Shown in pieces: positions 54,131 through 62,800 of a stretch of DNA of 64,000 nucleotides (position 1 is the stretch's first letter; each line of letters opens with the position of its first letter). Location: positions 496,001 through 560,000 of the forward strand of contig NZ_CP103794.1 of the NCBI RefSeq assembly GCF_030388325.1. The letters are read 5' to 3'. The DNA is from Flavobacterium johnsoniae. GTDB taxonomy: Bacteria > Bacteroidota > Bacteroidia > Flavobacteriales > Flavobacteriaceae. Made by a program: the position numbers and the translations under genes. The notes under the pieces are model-generated. The model was not told the origin of the DNA. It saw only the letters and a program-made list of their open reading frames with translations, and searched no databases.

Positions 54131-54196
54131 CAAAGATGGAGCACCTATGTTAAGAAATCATTAACCAGATGTTACTATAATAAAAATTTAATGTTA
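54131..54196 (-). promoter_or_regulatory. Pho-box-like promoter of the porin gene
   Basis: On the minus strand, half-sites TAACA at 54196, TAACA at 54174, TAATG at 54163 and TAACA at 54152 (5' ends) all fall on one 11-bp register. The TTTG of CATCTTTGCA begins at 54134, exactly 18 bp after the last half-site, and the start codon is 31 bp further on. Confidence 0.7.
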
Positions 54197-54263
54197 CGTC
54201 CTAAAACGGAATGTTTATTTATCGTTAAACACCTTTGTTTTAGGGCTTTCAGCAAAAGCAGGG

Positions 54264-55349
54264 TTACAATTTTTTAACGTCCGTTTTTACTATTTTATTT
54301 GCTTTTTCGAGTGTAAAAGAGAATTCAGAGCCAATTCCGAATTCACTTTCTACATAAACTTTCTCTTTATGAGCTTCAATAATGTGTTTTACAATTGCCA
54401 ATCCTAAACCAGAACCTCCTTCAGAACGGGTTCCGCTTTTATCAACTCGATAAAAACGTTCAAAAAGTCTTGGAATATTTTGTTTTTCAACTCCTTCTCC
54501 ATTATCACTAATACGGATTAAGACTTTTTTCTTAGTTAAGTTTACAACACCAACTTCGGTTAAACCGCCTTCTTTTCCGTATTTAATAGAGTTTACAATA
54601 AGGTTTTCTAGAACTTGCTGAATTCTGTCCTGATCACCTCTAATCATAACCGATTGAACATTTTTACTTTCAAAAGCCAATTTGATTTTCTTTTTGTCTG
54701 CCTTCATTTCCAGCAATTCAAAAACATTCTGAATCAATTCAACAACATCAAAATCGGTCATATTCAAATCTAAATCGCCAGATTCTAATTTGGTAATCAT
54801 ATCCAAATCTTCAACAATATATATAAGACGCTCTACTCCTTTTTCGGCGCGTTTTAGATATTTTTTTCTGATATTTTTATCATCCATCGCACCATCTAGC
54901 AAAGTTGAAACATATCCTTGCACTGTAAATAATGGTGTTTTTAATTCGTGCGAAACGTTTCCTAAAAACTCTCTTCTATATTGTTCACGAATTTCCAACA
55001 TTTCGATTTCGAGTTTTTTATCCGTTGCAAACTTTTTCACTTCACGCGAAAGCGTTTCCATATCGGTATTAATCGGTTGATTGATTAAAGTTGTTGATTC
55101 TAATAACGAAACCTCATCGTAAATTTTCTTTACTCGTCTGTAAATAAAACGCTCTACGCGATATTGTAAAACTAAAAATGAAAATATATAGATAACAATA
55201 ATAAAGATTATTCCGAATGCTAATTGATGTTTTAATTGATTTTTATAAAATAAAGACATCAGCATCAGTACAAATGCCGTTGCAAATAGACTTATATATA
55301 ATGCCGATTTTATGGCAAATTTGTATGTTTTTTTAAAATTAATCTTCAT
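54264..55349 (-). CDS. phoR: Sensor histidine kinase, PhoR-like
   Basis: This 361-residue kinase has two transmembrane helices (about 12-32 and 41-62) with almost no periplasmic loop. A HisKA domain (FLGNVSHELKTPLFTVQGYV, phospho-His in SHELKTP) and the ATPase N, G1 and G2 boxes (QVLENLIVNSIKYG, ISDNGEGVEKQN, GGSGLGLAIVKH) follow. The lack of a large sensor domain fits PhoR-type kinases. It is downstream of the phoB-like gene after 251 bp with repeats. The phosphate role is inferred from phoB and the adjacent porin. Confidence 0.88.
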   Translation of the reverse strand: MKINFKKTYKFAIKSALYISLFATAFVLMLMSLFYKNQLKHQLAFGIIFIIVIYIFSFLVLQYRVERFIYRRVKKIYDEVSLLESTTLINQPINTDMETLSREVKKFATDKKLEIEMLEIREQYRREFLGNVSHELKTPLFTVQGYVSTLLDGAMDDKNIRKKYLKRAEKGVERLIYIVEDLDMITKLESGDLDLNMTDFDVVELIQNVFELLEMKADKKKIKLAFESKNVQSVMIRGDQDRIQQVLENLIVNSIKYGKEGGLTEVGVVNLTKKKVLIRISDNGEGVEKQNIPRLFERFYRVDKSGTRSEGGSGLGLAIVKHIIEAHKEKVYVESEFGIGSEFSFTLEKANKIVKTDVKKL

Positions 55350-55360
55350 TGAAAAATTGA

Positions 55361-55495
55361 ACCATTAAGAAATTAAGAAAATTAAGTTTTGCTTTCAAGC
55401 TATTTTCTTTTGAATAAATTAAAAAACAAAAAAGAAATAACTCAAAAACCATATAAGAAAATGAAGATTGTAGGGCTTCAATTCTTATATGGTTT
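55361..55495. repeat. 'accattaag' copy plus 'accatataag' hairpin
   Basis: 55361-55390 is about 90 percent identical to 38565 onward. AAACCATATAAGAA at 55446-55459 pairs perfectly with 55482-55495. Both lie between the response regulator and kinase genes and may influence their relative expression. Confidence 0.7.
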
Positions 55496-55600
55496 AAATG
55501 TATTGAATATTTTTAAAAAAATTTGAAAGGATTTAAATCTTTACCAAAATTCTAAAATCACTTAGTAGCTTAGTATCTCAGAACCTCAGTGTCTTAAAAT

Positions 55601-56284
55601 CTAAACTTCAAATTTATAGCCAACTCCTTTTATAGTTTTAAAAAGATCTTCTCCGATTTTTTCACGTAGTTTTCTGATGTGAACGTCAATTGTTCTTCCT
55701 CCAACCACAACTTCATTACCCCAAACTTTATCCAAGATTTCATCTCTTTTGAAAACTTTTCCTGGTTTTGAAGCCAATAGATAAAACAATTCGAATTCTT
55801 TTCTTGGCAAAGCAATTTCTACATTACCTTTTATGATTTTGTATTCTTCGCGATTGATCTCGATTCCGCCAACATTTAAAGTATCAGTAACAACTTCTTG
55901 TTCTTTTAACCTTCTTAACAGCGCCTTTACTTTAGACACTAATAATTTTGGTTTAATTGGCTTAGTAATGTAGTCGTCAGCACCGGCATCAAAACCAGCA
56001 ACTTGCGAATAATCTTCACTTCTTGCTGTAAGGAAAGTTATGATAACATTATTTAATTCAGGAATTTTTCTAATATGCTCGCAAGCCTCCATTCCGTCCA
56101 TTTCTGCCATCATCACGTCCATAATGATCAATTCTGGCAACTCTTTCTGCGCTTTTGCTATTGCATCTTTTCCATTAGATGCCGTAACAATCTGGTAGCC
56201 TTCCTGAGCAAGGTTATAGCCAACGATTTCTAAGATATCTGGTTCGTCGTCAACTAATAAAATCTTAGTTTGTGTTTTTTTCAT
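55601..56284 (-). CDS. phoB: Response regulator, OmpR/PhoB family
   Basis: The ATG at 56284 (MKKTQTKILLVDDEPDILEI) is chosen over a TTG three codons earlier. The 227-residue protein has a receiver domain with acidic pair DDE, phospho-Asp in LIIMDVMMAEMDG, and Lys in DYITKPIKP. A winged-helix DNA-binding domain follows (RKEFELFYLLASKPGKVFKR, then VHIRKLREKIG, TIKGVGYKFEV). Its neighbourhood and the 11-bp-phased sites near it support PhoB identity, but family membership alone does not prove it. Confidence 0.88.
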   Translation of the reverse strand: MKKTQTKILLVDDEPDILEIVGYNLAQEGYQIVTASNGKDAIAKAQKELPELIIMDVMMAEMDGMEACEHIRKIPELNNVIITFLTARSEDYSQVAGFDAGADDYITKPIKPKLLVSKVKALLRRLKEQEVVTDTLNVGGIEINREEYKIIKGNVEIALPRKEFELFYLLASKPGKVFKRDEILDKVWGNEVVVGGRTIDVHIRKLREKIGEDLFKTIKGVGYKFEV

Positions 56285-56411
56285 AAATAGCAAAAATTGA
56301 GATTTTTATATCGAACTTTTATTGTTTAGCGTTCGACATTTCTTATTTCACAGGGTAAATATACTAACAAAAGAACCGTTAAAAAATGGTGTTAACCGTA
56401 ATTTAATCTCA

Positions 56412-56488
56412 TAACAATTTGATAATCTTAACAACACAAAAACATAACAAGTCCGTAACATGGACTTTACAGCGCGGTTCTTTCTTTG
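56412..56488 (+). promoter_or_regulatory. Pho-box-like promoter of the TonB-dependent receptor gene
   Basis: Half-sites TAACA 56412, TAATC 56423, TAACA 56445, TAACA 56456 and TTACA 56467 keep one 11-bp register. The position at 56434 is degenerate. The TTTG of TTTCTTTGCA starts at 56485, 18 bp after the last half-site. A further TAACA at 56429 is out of phase. Confidence 0.7.
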
Positions 56489-56519
56489 CACAAAAATAAA
56501 TTAACACAACACTGAACAA

Positions 56520-59267
56520 ATGAAATTCAATTTAAGATTTCTATTTATTGCATTATTTATCTGTACGATTTCGATCGCGCAAAACAAAGGTACAATTTCT
56601 GGAGTTCTAACTGACAAAGACATGAACAACGATCCGTTACCTTTTGCTAATGTACTTATTAAAGGTACGAATATTAATGTAAATTCCGACGTTGATGGAA
56701 AATATTCCTTGAACGTAAATCCTGGAAATTATACTTTAGTTTTTAGTTTCCTTGGATACGAATCTGTAGAAGCTCCAGTTGCCGTAAAAGCAAACGAAAC
56801 TGTAGTGATCAATCAAGCTCTTTCTTCTGGAAGTTATACGCTTAAAGATGTTGTTGTACAAGCAACTGCTGTTAGCAAACAAAAAGAAACTGCTTTACTT
56901 TTAGAACAAAAAAACGCGGTAGATATTAAGCAAACTATTGGCGCACAAGAACTTTCTAGAAAAGGAGTTTCAGATGTTGCTGCCGCTGTAGCAAAAACAT
57001 CTGGTGTTTCTAAACAAGAAGGAAGCAATAGCGTTTATGTAAGAGGTTTGGGTGACCGTTACAACTCTACTTCGATGAACGGATTGCCAATTCCATCAAA
57101 TGATCCCCAGAGAAAAAATATTGCACTTGATCTTTTTTCAACTGATATTGTTGAATATATTTCAATCGACAAATCTTACGGCGCTAAAATGTACGGAGAT
57201 TTTGCTGGAGGAAATGTAGATATCGTTTCTAAAGATTACCGTGGAAAAGGAATGTTTGAAATCTCATTAGGTTCAAAAGTAAACACTAATGCAGTATCAA
57301 ACTCTAGCGACTTTTTATTACAGCAAGGACCAAACAAATCTGGTTTTGTTTCTTATGGAGTTCCAAACAATCCTTTAACCAGTTTTAGTTTTGAAAACAG
57401 CTTAAATCCTAAAAAAGAATCTCCTTTTGGCGGAAACTTTAGCTTAAAAGCTGGTAAAACTTTCAACATTGGTGAAGAAGGAAAATTAAGCCTTTTTGCT
57501 ACTGCAGGATTTGGAAACGGTTACGAATATAGAGAAGGACTTACTCAAAGTGTAAATGCTCAAGGTGCTTCATTAAAATCTTTCCAACAAGAAAAATTTA
57601 CTTACAATACAAATACTACTGGAATGTTCAACGCAAATTACCGTTTGAACAAAAACCACAAAATTGGATATAACTTTTTGTATGTTAACTCTTCTGAGCA
57701 AACTAGAGATACTTATTCTGGAAGTGATCGTGATTTTGACAACTCTGATGCAAGTCTTCTGGTTCAAAGAGGTACGTTTACACAGAACACTGTTATAATC
57801 AATCAGCTTTTAGGAAATAATAAAATAACAGACAAAATCAATTTGGATTGGGGAGTTTCATACAATACTGTAAAAGGTGATATGCCAGACAGAACTCAAA
57901 ACAAAATGTTCTACAATCCAACAACTGATGTTTACACACTAGCTCAGAGAACTACTACTGATAATCAGAGATATTTTCAAAATCTTACAGAAAATGAAGC
58001 AGCAGCTAATCTTGCATTATCTTACAAATTAGGAGATAAAGACGGTGAGCCAAAAGGAAAAATTACTGTAGGTTATAACGGTAGATTTAAAAAACGTGAT
58101 TTTGAAGCTATTCAATTCAACTTCAATATTAGCCAAACTGGTCAGAACACAAGCGTTGATCCAAATAATTTAGATGCCTTTTTTAACCAAGCAAATTATC
58201 AAAGTGGTTTATTCTCAACAGCTGCTTTTGCTGGAATGGCCCCTCAAACTTATGATGGAAAACAAGACATACACGCAGGTTTTGGTAATTTCGAATACAA
58301 ATTCACAGATAAATTGAGCACTGTTATTGGTTTGAGATACGAAAGAATCTCTCAAACAGTTAACTGGAGAACACAGCTTGATGCTGGCGGAGGAACAAAT
58401 ACTTTTGAAAGAAATGAATTTTTGCCAAGTGCTATCTTAAAGTATGAATTAAACGAAAAACAAAATCTTCGTTTTGCACTTAGCAAAACTTATACATTGC
58501 CACAGTTTAAAGAACGTGCTTTGTTTATTTATGAAGATGTAATGGAATCTGTAATTGGTAACCCAAGTTTATATCCTTCACAAAACTACAATTTGGATTT
58601 AAAATGGGAAATGTTCCCAAAAAGCGATGAGTTATTCTCTGTTACAGCTTTTGGAAAATATATCATGGATCCAATCAACCAAATCATTATCGCTTCTTCT
58701 ACAAATGATATTTCTTTTGTTAATATCGGAGATACAGGTTATGCTTATGGAGTTGAATTAGAGGCAAGAAAAAACATCTTTGAAATTGAAGGAGAATATA
58801 CTAATAAACTTTCTTTTGGATTTAATGCTTCTTTAATGAAAACACATCAAGATATTGATGCTGAAAAAGTTAGAAACGAAACAGACGGAAGATTGAACAT
58901 CAATACTACAGATAGCAGTTCAGGATTTACAGGAGCTTCAGATTTGATTTTAAATGCTGATTTATCTTATGCTAAAAACTTTACAACCGATTCTGGAATT
59001 ACTGCAACACTTGCATACAACCATTATTCTGATAAGCTTTACGCAATTGGAAACGAAGGAAAAGGAAACTTAGTTGATAAAGCTATGGGAACTTTAGATC
59101 TTATTTTAAAAACAAAATTGACTAAAAGCTTCGGAATTGACTTTGGAGCAAGAAACCTATTGAATCCAGAATTCAAAAGAGTTCAAGAAAATGCAGGTGG
59201 AGATGTTCTAGTATTCAACTACAAAAAAGGACTAACATTTGGATTAGGAATGAACTACCAATTCTAA
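56520..59267 (+). CDS. TonB-dependent outer-membrane receptor
   Basis: The 915-residue protein has a signal peptide (to about SIAQ, residue 21) and a carboxypeptidase-regulatory-like beta domain (residues 25-110, GTISGVLTDKDM, VNSDVDGKYSLNVNPGNYTL). A plug domain follows (VYVRGLGDRYNSTSMNGLPI, GGNVDIVSKDYRGKG), then a long barrel ending in MNYQF. The receptor probably imports a substrate with the help of the lipoprotein encoded 138 bp downstream. Presence of Pho-type sites before both genes suggests the substrate carries phosphate, an inference. Confidence 0.93.
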   Translation: MKFNLRFLFIALFICTISIAQNKGTISGVLTDKDMNNDPLPFANVLIKGTNINVNSDVDGKYSLNVNPGNYTLVFSFLGYESVEAPVAVKANETVVINQALSSGSYTLKDVVVQATAVSKQKETALLLEQKNAVDIKQTIGAQELSRKGVSDVAAAVAKTSGVSKQEGSNSVYVRGLGDRYNSTSMNGLPIPSNDPQRKNIALDLFSTDIVEYISIDKSYGAKMYGDFAGGNVDIVSKDYRGKGMFEISLGSKVNTNAVSNSSDFLLQQGPNKSGFVSYGVPNNPLTSFSFENSLNPKKESPFGGNFSLKAGKTFNIGEEGKLSLFATAGFGNGYEYREGLTQSVNAQGASLKSFQQEKFTYNTNTTGMFNANYRLNKNHKIGYNFLYVNSSEQTRDTYSGSDRDFDNSDASLLVQRGTFTQNTVIINQLLGNNKITDKINLDWGVSYNTVKGDMPDRTQNKMFYNPTTDVYTLAQRTTTDNQRYFQNLTENEAAANLALSYKLGDKDGEPKGKITVGYNGRFKKRDFEAIQFNFNISQTGQNTSVDPNNLDAFFNQANYQSGLFSTAAFAGMAPQTYDGKQDIHAGFGNFEYKFTDKLSTVIGLRYERISQTVNWRTQLDAGGGTNTFERNEFLPSAILKYELNEKQNLRFALSKTYTLPQFKERALFIYEDVMESVIGNPSLYPSQNYNLDLKWEMFPKSDELFSVTAFGKYIMDPINQIIIASSTNDISFVNIGDTGYAYGVELEARKNIFEIEGEYTNKLSFGFNASLMKTHQDIDAEKVRNETDGRLNINTTDSSSGFTGASDLILNADLSYAKNFTTDSGITATLAYNHYSDKLYAIGNEGKGNLVDKAMGTLDLILKTKLTKSFGIDFGARNLLNPEFKRVQENAGGDVLVFNYKKGLTFGLGMNYQF

Positions 59268-59300
59268 TAACATAAAACAAATACTGAGTTATCATTTAGT

Positions 59301-59377
59301 TAACATTACAGTAAAAAACACATAACAAATAGATGACAACGGCTTAACGTTGATTAAGAGTTAAGTTCTAATCTTTG
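59301..59377 (+). promoter_or_regulatory. Pho-box-like promoter of the surface lipoprotein gene
   Basis: TAACA 59301, TAAAA 59312, TAACA 59323, TGACA 59334 and TAACG 59345 are spaced exactly 11 bp. TTTG begins at 59374, which is 18 plus 11 bp after the last half-site, so the register is kept with one degenerate position at 59356. The -7 region reads TAATCTTTGCA. Confidence 0.72.
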
Positions 59378-59405
59378 CATAAACACAAACTAATTAAAAA
59401 AAGTA

Positions 59406-60596
59406 ATGAAAAAGACAATTTCAACAATTTTAGGCTTAGCAGCTTTATCACTTGTAACACTTACAACATCTTGTTCTAGTGACGACAACAACAACAGCGG
59501 ACCAAAATCTGATTTCGTAGTTGTTAGAGATAATCTGCAAGGGGAAATCAACAGCGGTGAGGTAGTATTAGAGTCAGGAACTTATAAACTAACAGGAAAA
59601 TTAGTAGTTAAAAATACTGCTAAACTTACAATCAAACCTGGAGTTATCATTGAAGCTACTACAGTAGCAGCAGACCAATTACAAGCTGTAAGATATATTG
59701 CTGTAGCACAAGGTGGTCAAATCGACGTTCAAGGAACTGCTTCTAACCCAGTAATTATGACTGCAGAAACTAAAAAACCAGCTGCTTGGGGTGGATTAGT
59801 ACTTTGCGGAAAAGCTCCAATCAACAAAGGAGTTAGTGCTAGTGCTGAAGTTTCTGAATTGACTTATGGTGGAACAGATGCTAATGACAACTCTGGATCA
59901 ATCAAATATTTAAGAATTGAGTACCCAGGTTTCTCTTATAGCAGTGACAAAGAATTTAATGGTCTTTCTTTATTCGGAGTTGGAAAAGGAACTGTTATTG
60001 ATTATGTACAAGTTTTCGAAAGCTCTGATGATGGATTCGAGTGGTTTGGTGGAACTGTAAATGCATCTCACTTAGTAGTTTCTAACAAAGACGCTACTGC
60101 TGTAGGTGATGATTTGTTTGACTGGACTGAAGGATGGAATGGAACTGGTGATAACTTCTACGGAATCAGAACTAACGCTGGTAACAGAGGTATCGAGGCT
60201 GATAACAATGCTAATAACCATTTAGCTACTCCAATCTCTTTCCCAACAATCAACAACCTTACTCTAATCGGAGCTGGAGTTACTGATACAAGTGCAGAAT
60301 CTCAAGCTTTCAAATTAAGAGTTGGTACTAAAGGTAAATTCAATAACGTTGTATTAAAAGGTTGGAAAACTGGTTTCGACGTTCAACACGACGAAAGCAT
60401 CGGATACGCTGGAACTGACTTGTTAGCTACAAACGTAAAATTCGAAGATGTAACTCTTAAATCTAAATCAACAACTACTGCATCTGTAGTTAACAATGAT
60501 TTCGTTAAAGTTTACACAGAATCTGCAACTGCAACTGGAGCAGGAAACGGATCAGGAGTTCCAACTTGGACTGCTGGATGGACAAAAGGTCTATAA
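59406..60596 (+). CDS. Surface-exposed lipoprotein, probable parallel beta-helix
   Basis: The 396-residue protein begins MKKTISTILGLAALSLVTLT and has the lipobox TTSCSSDD (Cys23). The CSSDD sequence fits the Bacteroidota lipoprotein export signal for surface display. The body has repeated short strands with turns (VLESGTYKLTGKLVVKNTAK, GVIIEATTVAADQ, GGTDANDNSGSIKYLRIE) typical of a right-handed beta-helix. Database records for such proteins are often mislabelled as multidrug transporters, which this is not. Its partner is most likely the upstream TonB-dependent receptor, forming a surface capture complex. Confidence 0.82.
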   Translation: MKKTISTILGLAALSLVTLTTSCSSDDNNNSGPKSDFVVVRDNLQGEINSGEVVLESGTYKLTGKLVVKNTAKLTIKPGVIIEATTVAADQLQAVRYIAVAQGGQIDVQGTASNPVIMTAETKKPAAWGGLVLCGKAPINKGVSASAEVSELTYGGTDANDNSGSIKYLRIEYPGFSYSSDKEFNGLSLFGVGKGTVIDYVQVFESSDDGFEWFGGTVNASHLVVSNKDATAVGDDLFDWTEGWNGTGDNFYGIRTNAGNRGIEADNNANNHLATPISFPTINNLTLIGAGVTDTSAESQAFKLRVGTKGKFNNVVLKGWKTGFDVQHDESIGYAGTDLLATNVKFEDVTLKSKSTTTASVVNNDFVKVYTESATATGAGNGSGVPTWTAGWTKGL

Positions 60597-60619
60597 TCTA
60601 AAAGATAAAATATTTTTAA

Positions 60620-60650
60620 AACACCCTAATTTCATTAGGGTGTTTTTTTT
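60620..60650 (+). terminator. Strong intrinsic terminator
   Basis: AACACCCTAAT (60620-60630) pairs with ATTAGGGTGTT (60634-60644) around TTC and is followed by eight T in total. It ends the lipoprotein transcript. Confidence 0.9.
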
Positions 60651-60782
60651 GCTTAATAAATATACTCCTTTGCAATAAGTTCAAATACAAAATGTTAAAA
60701 ACATCCTAAATCTTAACGCTATTTTGTTTTGGCGTAATTTTTGTAATTTTTTTTGTATATTTACAATAACTAAAATATTGCG

Positions 60783-61121
60783 ATGGCAAAAAACTACTTT
60801 TATATTACTTTCTTATTGGCTTTTTTCTTTACTGTTAGCGCTTCAGCGCAGGACAGCAAGCAATTACCAAAACCTCAAGAAACAACTTCTATTGAGGGAC
60901 TTAGCTTGTATCCTAATCCAGTTACTAACGGAAAAGTCTATATCTCAACTAAAAACGATTTAGAGAAAGAAATTATTGTGTTTGATATTCTAGGAAAAAA
61001 AGTGCTCCAAGCTCATTTAGCTTCTAGAGAGTTAAGTGTTTCTGAACTTCCTCCGGGAGTTTACATCATTAAAATTAGCGAATTGAATGCATCGGCAACC
61101 CGAAAACTCATTATAAGATAA
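60783..61121 (+). CDS. Small T9SS type A sorting-domain protein
   Basis: The 112-residue protein has a signal peptide (MAKNYFYITFLLAFFFTVSA, cleavage near ASAQ). After about 15 linker residues comes a complete type A C-terminal sorting domain (LSLYPNPVTNGKVYIS, VFDILGKKVL, LPPGVYIIKI, RKLIIR). No passenger domain lies between them. It could be a minimal secreted peptide, a carrier for the T9SS, or a remnant. It is separated from the lipoprotein gene by a strong terminator and may have its own promoter. Confidence 0.85.
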   Translation: MAKNYFYITFLLAFFFTVSASAQDSKQLPKPQETTSIEGLSLYPNPVTNGKVYISTKNDLEKEIIVFDILGKKVLQAHLASRELSVSELPPGVYIIKISELNASATRKLIIR

Positions 61122-61145
61122 AAAAGCTCCTTTGGAGCTTTTTTA
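61121..61145 (+). terminator. Intrinsic terminator after the sorting-domain gene
   Basis: AAAAAGCTCC (61121-61130) pairs with GGAGCTTTTT (61134-61143) around a 3-nt loop, with a T-run on the right. It begins at the stop codon of the gene. Confidence 0.85.
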
Positions 61146-61150
61146 GTTTT

Positions 61151-61197
61151 CAGTCGCAGTTTTGAGTTTACATATTGCACACTGAAAACTGCGACTG
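61151..61197. repeat. Inverted repeat 'cagtcgcagtttt'
   Basis: A perfect 13-bp pair, 61151-61163 with 61185-61197, lies between two genes. A degenerate half is near 42735 (ttttcagtcacagttttcag). Confidence 0.7.
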
Positions 61198-61224
61198 GAT
61201 ACTGTGAGTAAAAACTAAAAACAA

Positions 61225-61232
61225 TATCTTTG
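61225..61232 (+). promoter_or_regulatory. Putative -7 element of the LuxE-like gene
   Basis: TATCTTTG matches TAnnTTTG exactly. It overlaps the TTG at 61230 that would otherwise be read as a start codon, so translation should start downstream. Confidence 0.55.
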
Positions 61233-61244
61233 CAAAAAAAAGTT

Positions 61245-62225
61245 TTGATCACAGCCAGCGATATCTTTACCATTTCTAGTCAGAAGCAATTTGAAAAAAT
61301 AGCACTAAAAGTGTTTCGATTTCAACACGAGAATAACAAAGTATATCGTGACTTTTGTGATTTTTTAAAAGTGAATCCGCAACAGGTAAAATCTTTACAG
61401 CAAATTCCTTTTCTACCTATTCAGTTTTTCAAAAGCCATGATGTCGTTTCTAATTCAGATCCTGCGGAAGTAACTTTTACCAGCAGCGGAACTACCGGCA
61501 TGATTACAAGTCGACATTTGGTAACCGATGTTTCTTTATATGAAGAAAGCTACCGAAAAGGATTTTCTCAATTTTATGGCAATATTGAAGATTACGTTGT
61601 TTTAGCTCTTTTACCGTCTTATTTAGAACGCGAAGGTTCTTCGTTAATTTATATGGTCGAAGATTTGATAAAACTCTCCAATCAGCCTGAAAGCGGGTTT
61701 TATTTACACAATCATGACGACTTAATTAAAAAGCTTCTTGAATTAGACGAAGCTGGTCAAAACGTAATTTTAATTGGTGTTACTTATGCATTATTAGATT
61801 TAATCGAAAAACATCAATTCGACCTTCAAAACACCATTATTATGGAAACTGGAGGAATGAAAGGAAAACGAAAAGAAATGATTCGAGAAGAATTACATGA
61901 ACAGCTTTGCAAAGGTTTTGGTGTTTCTTCCATTCATTCAGAATATGGGATGACCGAACTTTTAGCGCAAGCGTATTCTTTGGGCGAAGGTATTTTCGAG
62001 TGTCCGCCTTGGATGAACATTTTAGTTCGTGATCCAGAAGATGCTCTCACTTACTTGAAAGATGGAAAAACTGGCGGAATCAACGTTATTGATTTAGCCA
62101 ATATTAATTCATGTTCTTTTATCGCAACTCAGGATTTAGGCAAAAAATATCCCAACAACTCTTTCGAGGTATTGGGACGTTTTGATAATTCTGATATTCG
62201 TGGTTGTAACTTGATGGTTTTGTAA
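61245..62225 (+). CDS. LuxE/acyl-protein synthetase-like acyl-adenylating protein
   Basis: I set the start at the TTG at 61245 (MITASDIFTISSQKQFEKIA). The frame is open to a TTG at 61230, but that lies inside a -7 element. No ATG occurs until after the conserved N-terminus. The 326-residue protein has VTFTSSGTTGMITSRH (the adenylate-forming phosphate loop), MVEDLIKLS, IMETGGMKGKRKEM and a LuxE-like HSEYGMTELLAQAYS. Such proteins activate acyl groups with ATP and transfer them to a Cys or carrier. Flavobacterial members are often called acyl transferase. The pathway cannot be told here. Confidence 0.82.
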   Translation: MITASDIFTISSQKQFEKIALKVFRFQHENNKVYRDFCDFLKVNPQQVKSLQQIPFLPIQFFKSHDVVSNSDPAEVTFTSSGTTGMITSRHLVTDVSLYEESYRKGFSQFYGNIEDYVVLALLPSYLEREGSSLIYMVEDLIKLSNQPESGFYLHNHDDLIKKLLELDEAGQNVILIGVTYALLDLIEKHQFDLQNTIIMETGGMKGKRKEMIREELHEQLCKGFGVSSIHSEYGMTELLAQAYSLGEGIFECPPWMNILVRDPEDALTYLKDGKTGGINVIDLANINSCSFIATQDLGKKYPNNSFEVLGRFDNSDIRGCNLMVL

Positions 62226-62267
62226 AAAGGTTTAATTTTTGAATCGGCTAAACAATTAAACAGTAAA

Positions 62268-62612
62268 CTAATTTTCTTCTATTAAACCGATACTTTCTAT
62301 TCCTTCTTTTTTAGATAATTCTTTTTCTTTTTCACCTTTGCTTTCTAAATATTTATAAACACCATAACAACCTAAACCTCCTAAAAGCGCAAAAAAGAAA
62401 TCTAAGCTAGAGTCATAATTACTTTCATCATCCAGTGAATCAAATCCTTTTATAATTGCTATAGCAATTACATATACAATTGCGGATAGAAAAGTAATTC
62501 CGTAATAAGATCCTAATCCGATAAAGAAATAATTCCATTTTTTCTTATCATATTCAATTGCCAAATTGCTAAAAGCTTTCCAAATCCAATAAATAAATAT
62601 AAATCCGAGCAT
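62268..62612 (-). CDS. Hypothetical small membrane protein
   Basis: The frame can be extended to 62738, but that ATG lies inside the tyrS terminator hairpin and the added 42 residues look like noise. The ATG at 62612 (MLGFIFIYWIWKAFSNLAIE) starts a 114-residue protein with three hydrophobic segments (3-15, 31-53 and 70-85) and an acidic tail (KEKELSKKEGIESIGLIEEN). No family recognised. Confidence 0.55.
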   Translation of the reverse strand: MLGFIFIYWIWKAFSNLAIEYDKKKWNYFFIGLGSYYGITFLSAIVYVIAIAIIKGFDSLDDESNYDSSLDFFFALLGGLGCYGVYKYLESKGEKEKELSKKEGIESIGLIEEN

Positions 62613-62716
62613 AAATTTTGGTTTTGTTTTAGATGATAAACATACTAAAAATTTTATTTGATTTGAAAAAATATCATCATTGAAGAAATATTCCACTGAT
62701 GATTTTTTCAAATAAA

Positions 62717-62745
62717 AACCCAACATTCTTTCGAACATTGGGTTT
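62717..62745 (-). terminator. Intrinsic terminator of tyrS
   Basis: On the minus strand AAACCCAA, a 2-nt bulge, TTC, a GAAA loop and the mirrored arm to TTGGGTTT form a stem followed by TTATTT. It follows the tyrS stop by about 55 bp. Confidence 0.75.
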
Positions 62746-62800
62746 CATATCATATTTAAATATCGTTACCAATCGATTAAACAATTAACCGATTAAACAA

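Noticed and set aside
56429..56433. Extra TAACA in the receptor promoter as another Pho half-site
   Set aside because: It is out of the 11-bp register shared by the other sites, so it is not counted.
62268..62738. Extended 156-aa version of the small membrane protein
   Set aside because: Its first ATG is within the tyrS terminator hairpin, and the extra residues resemble translated spacer.
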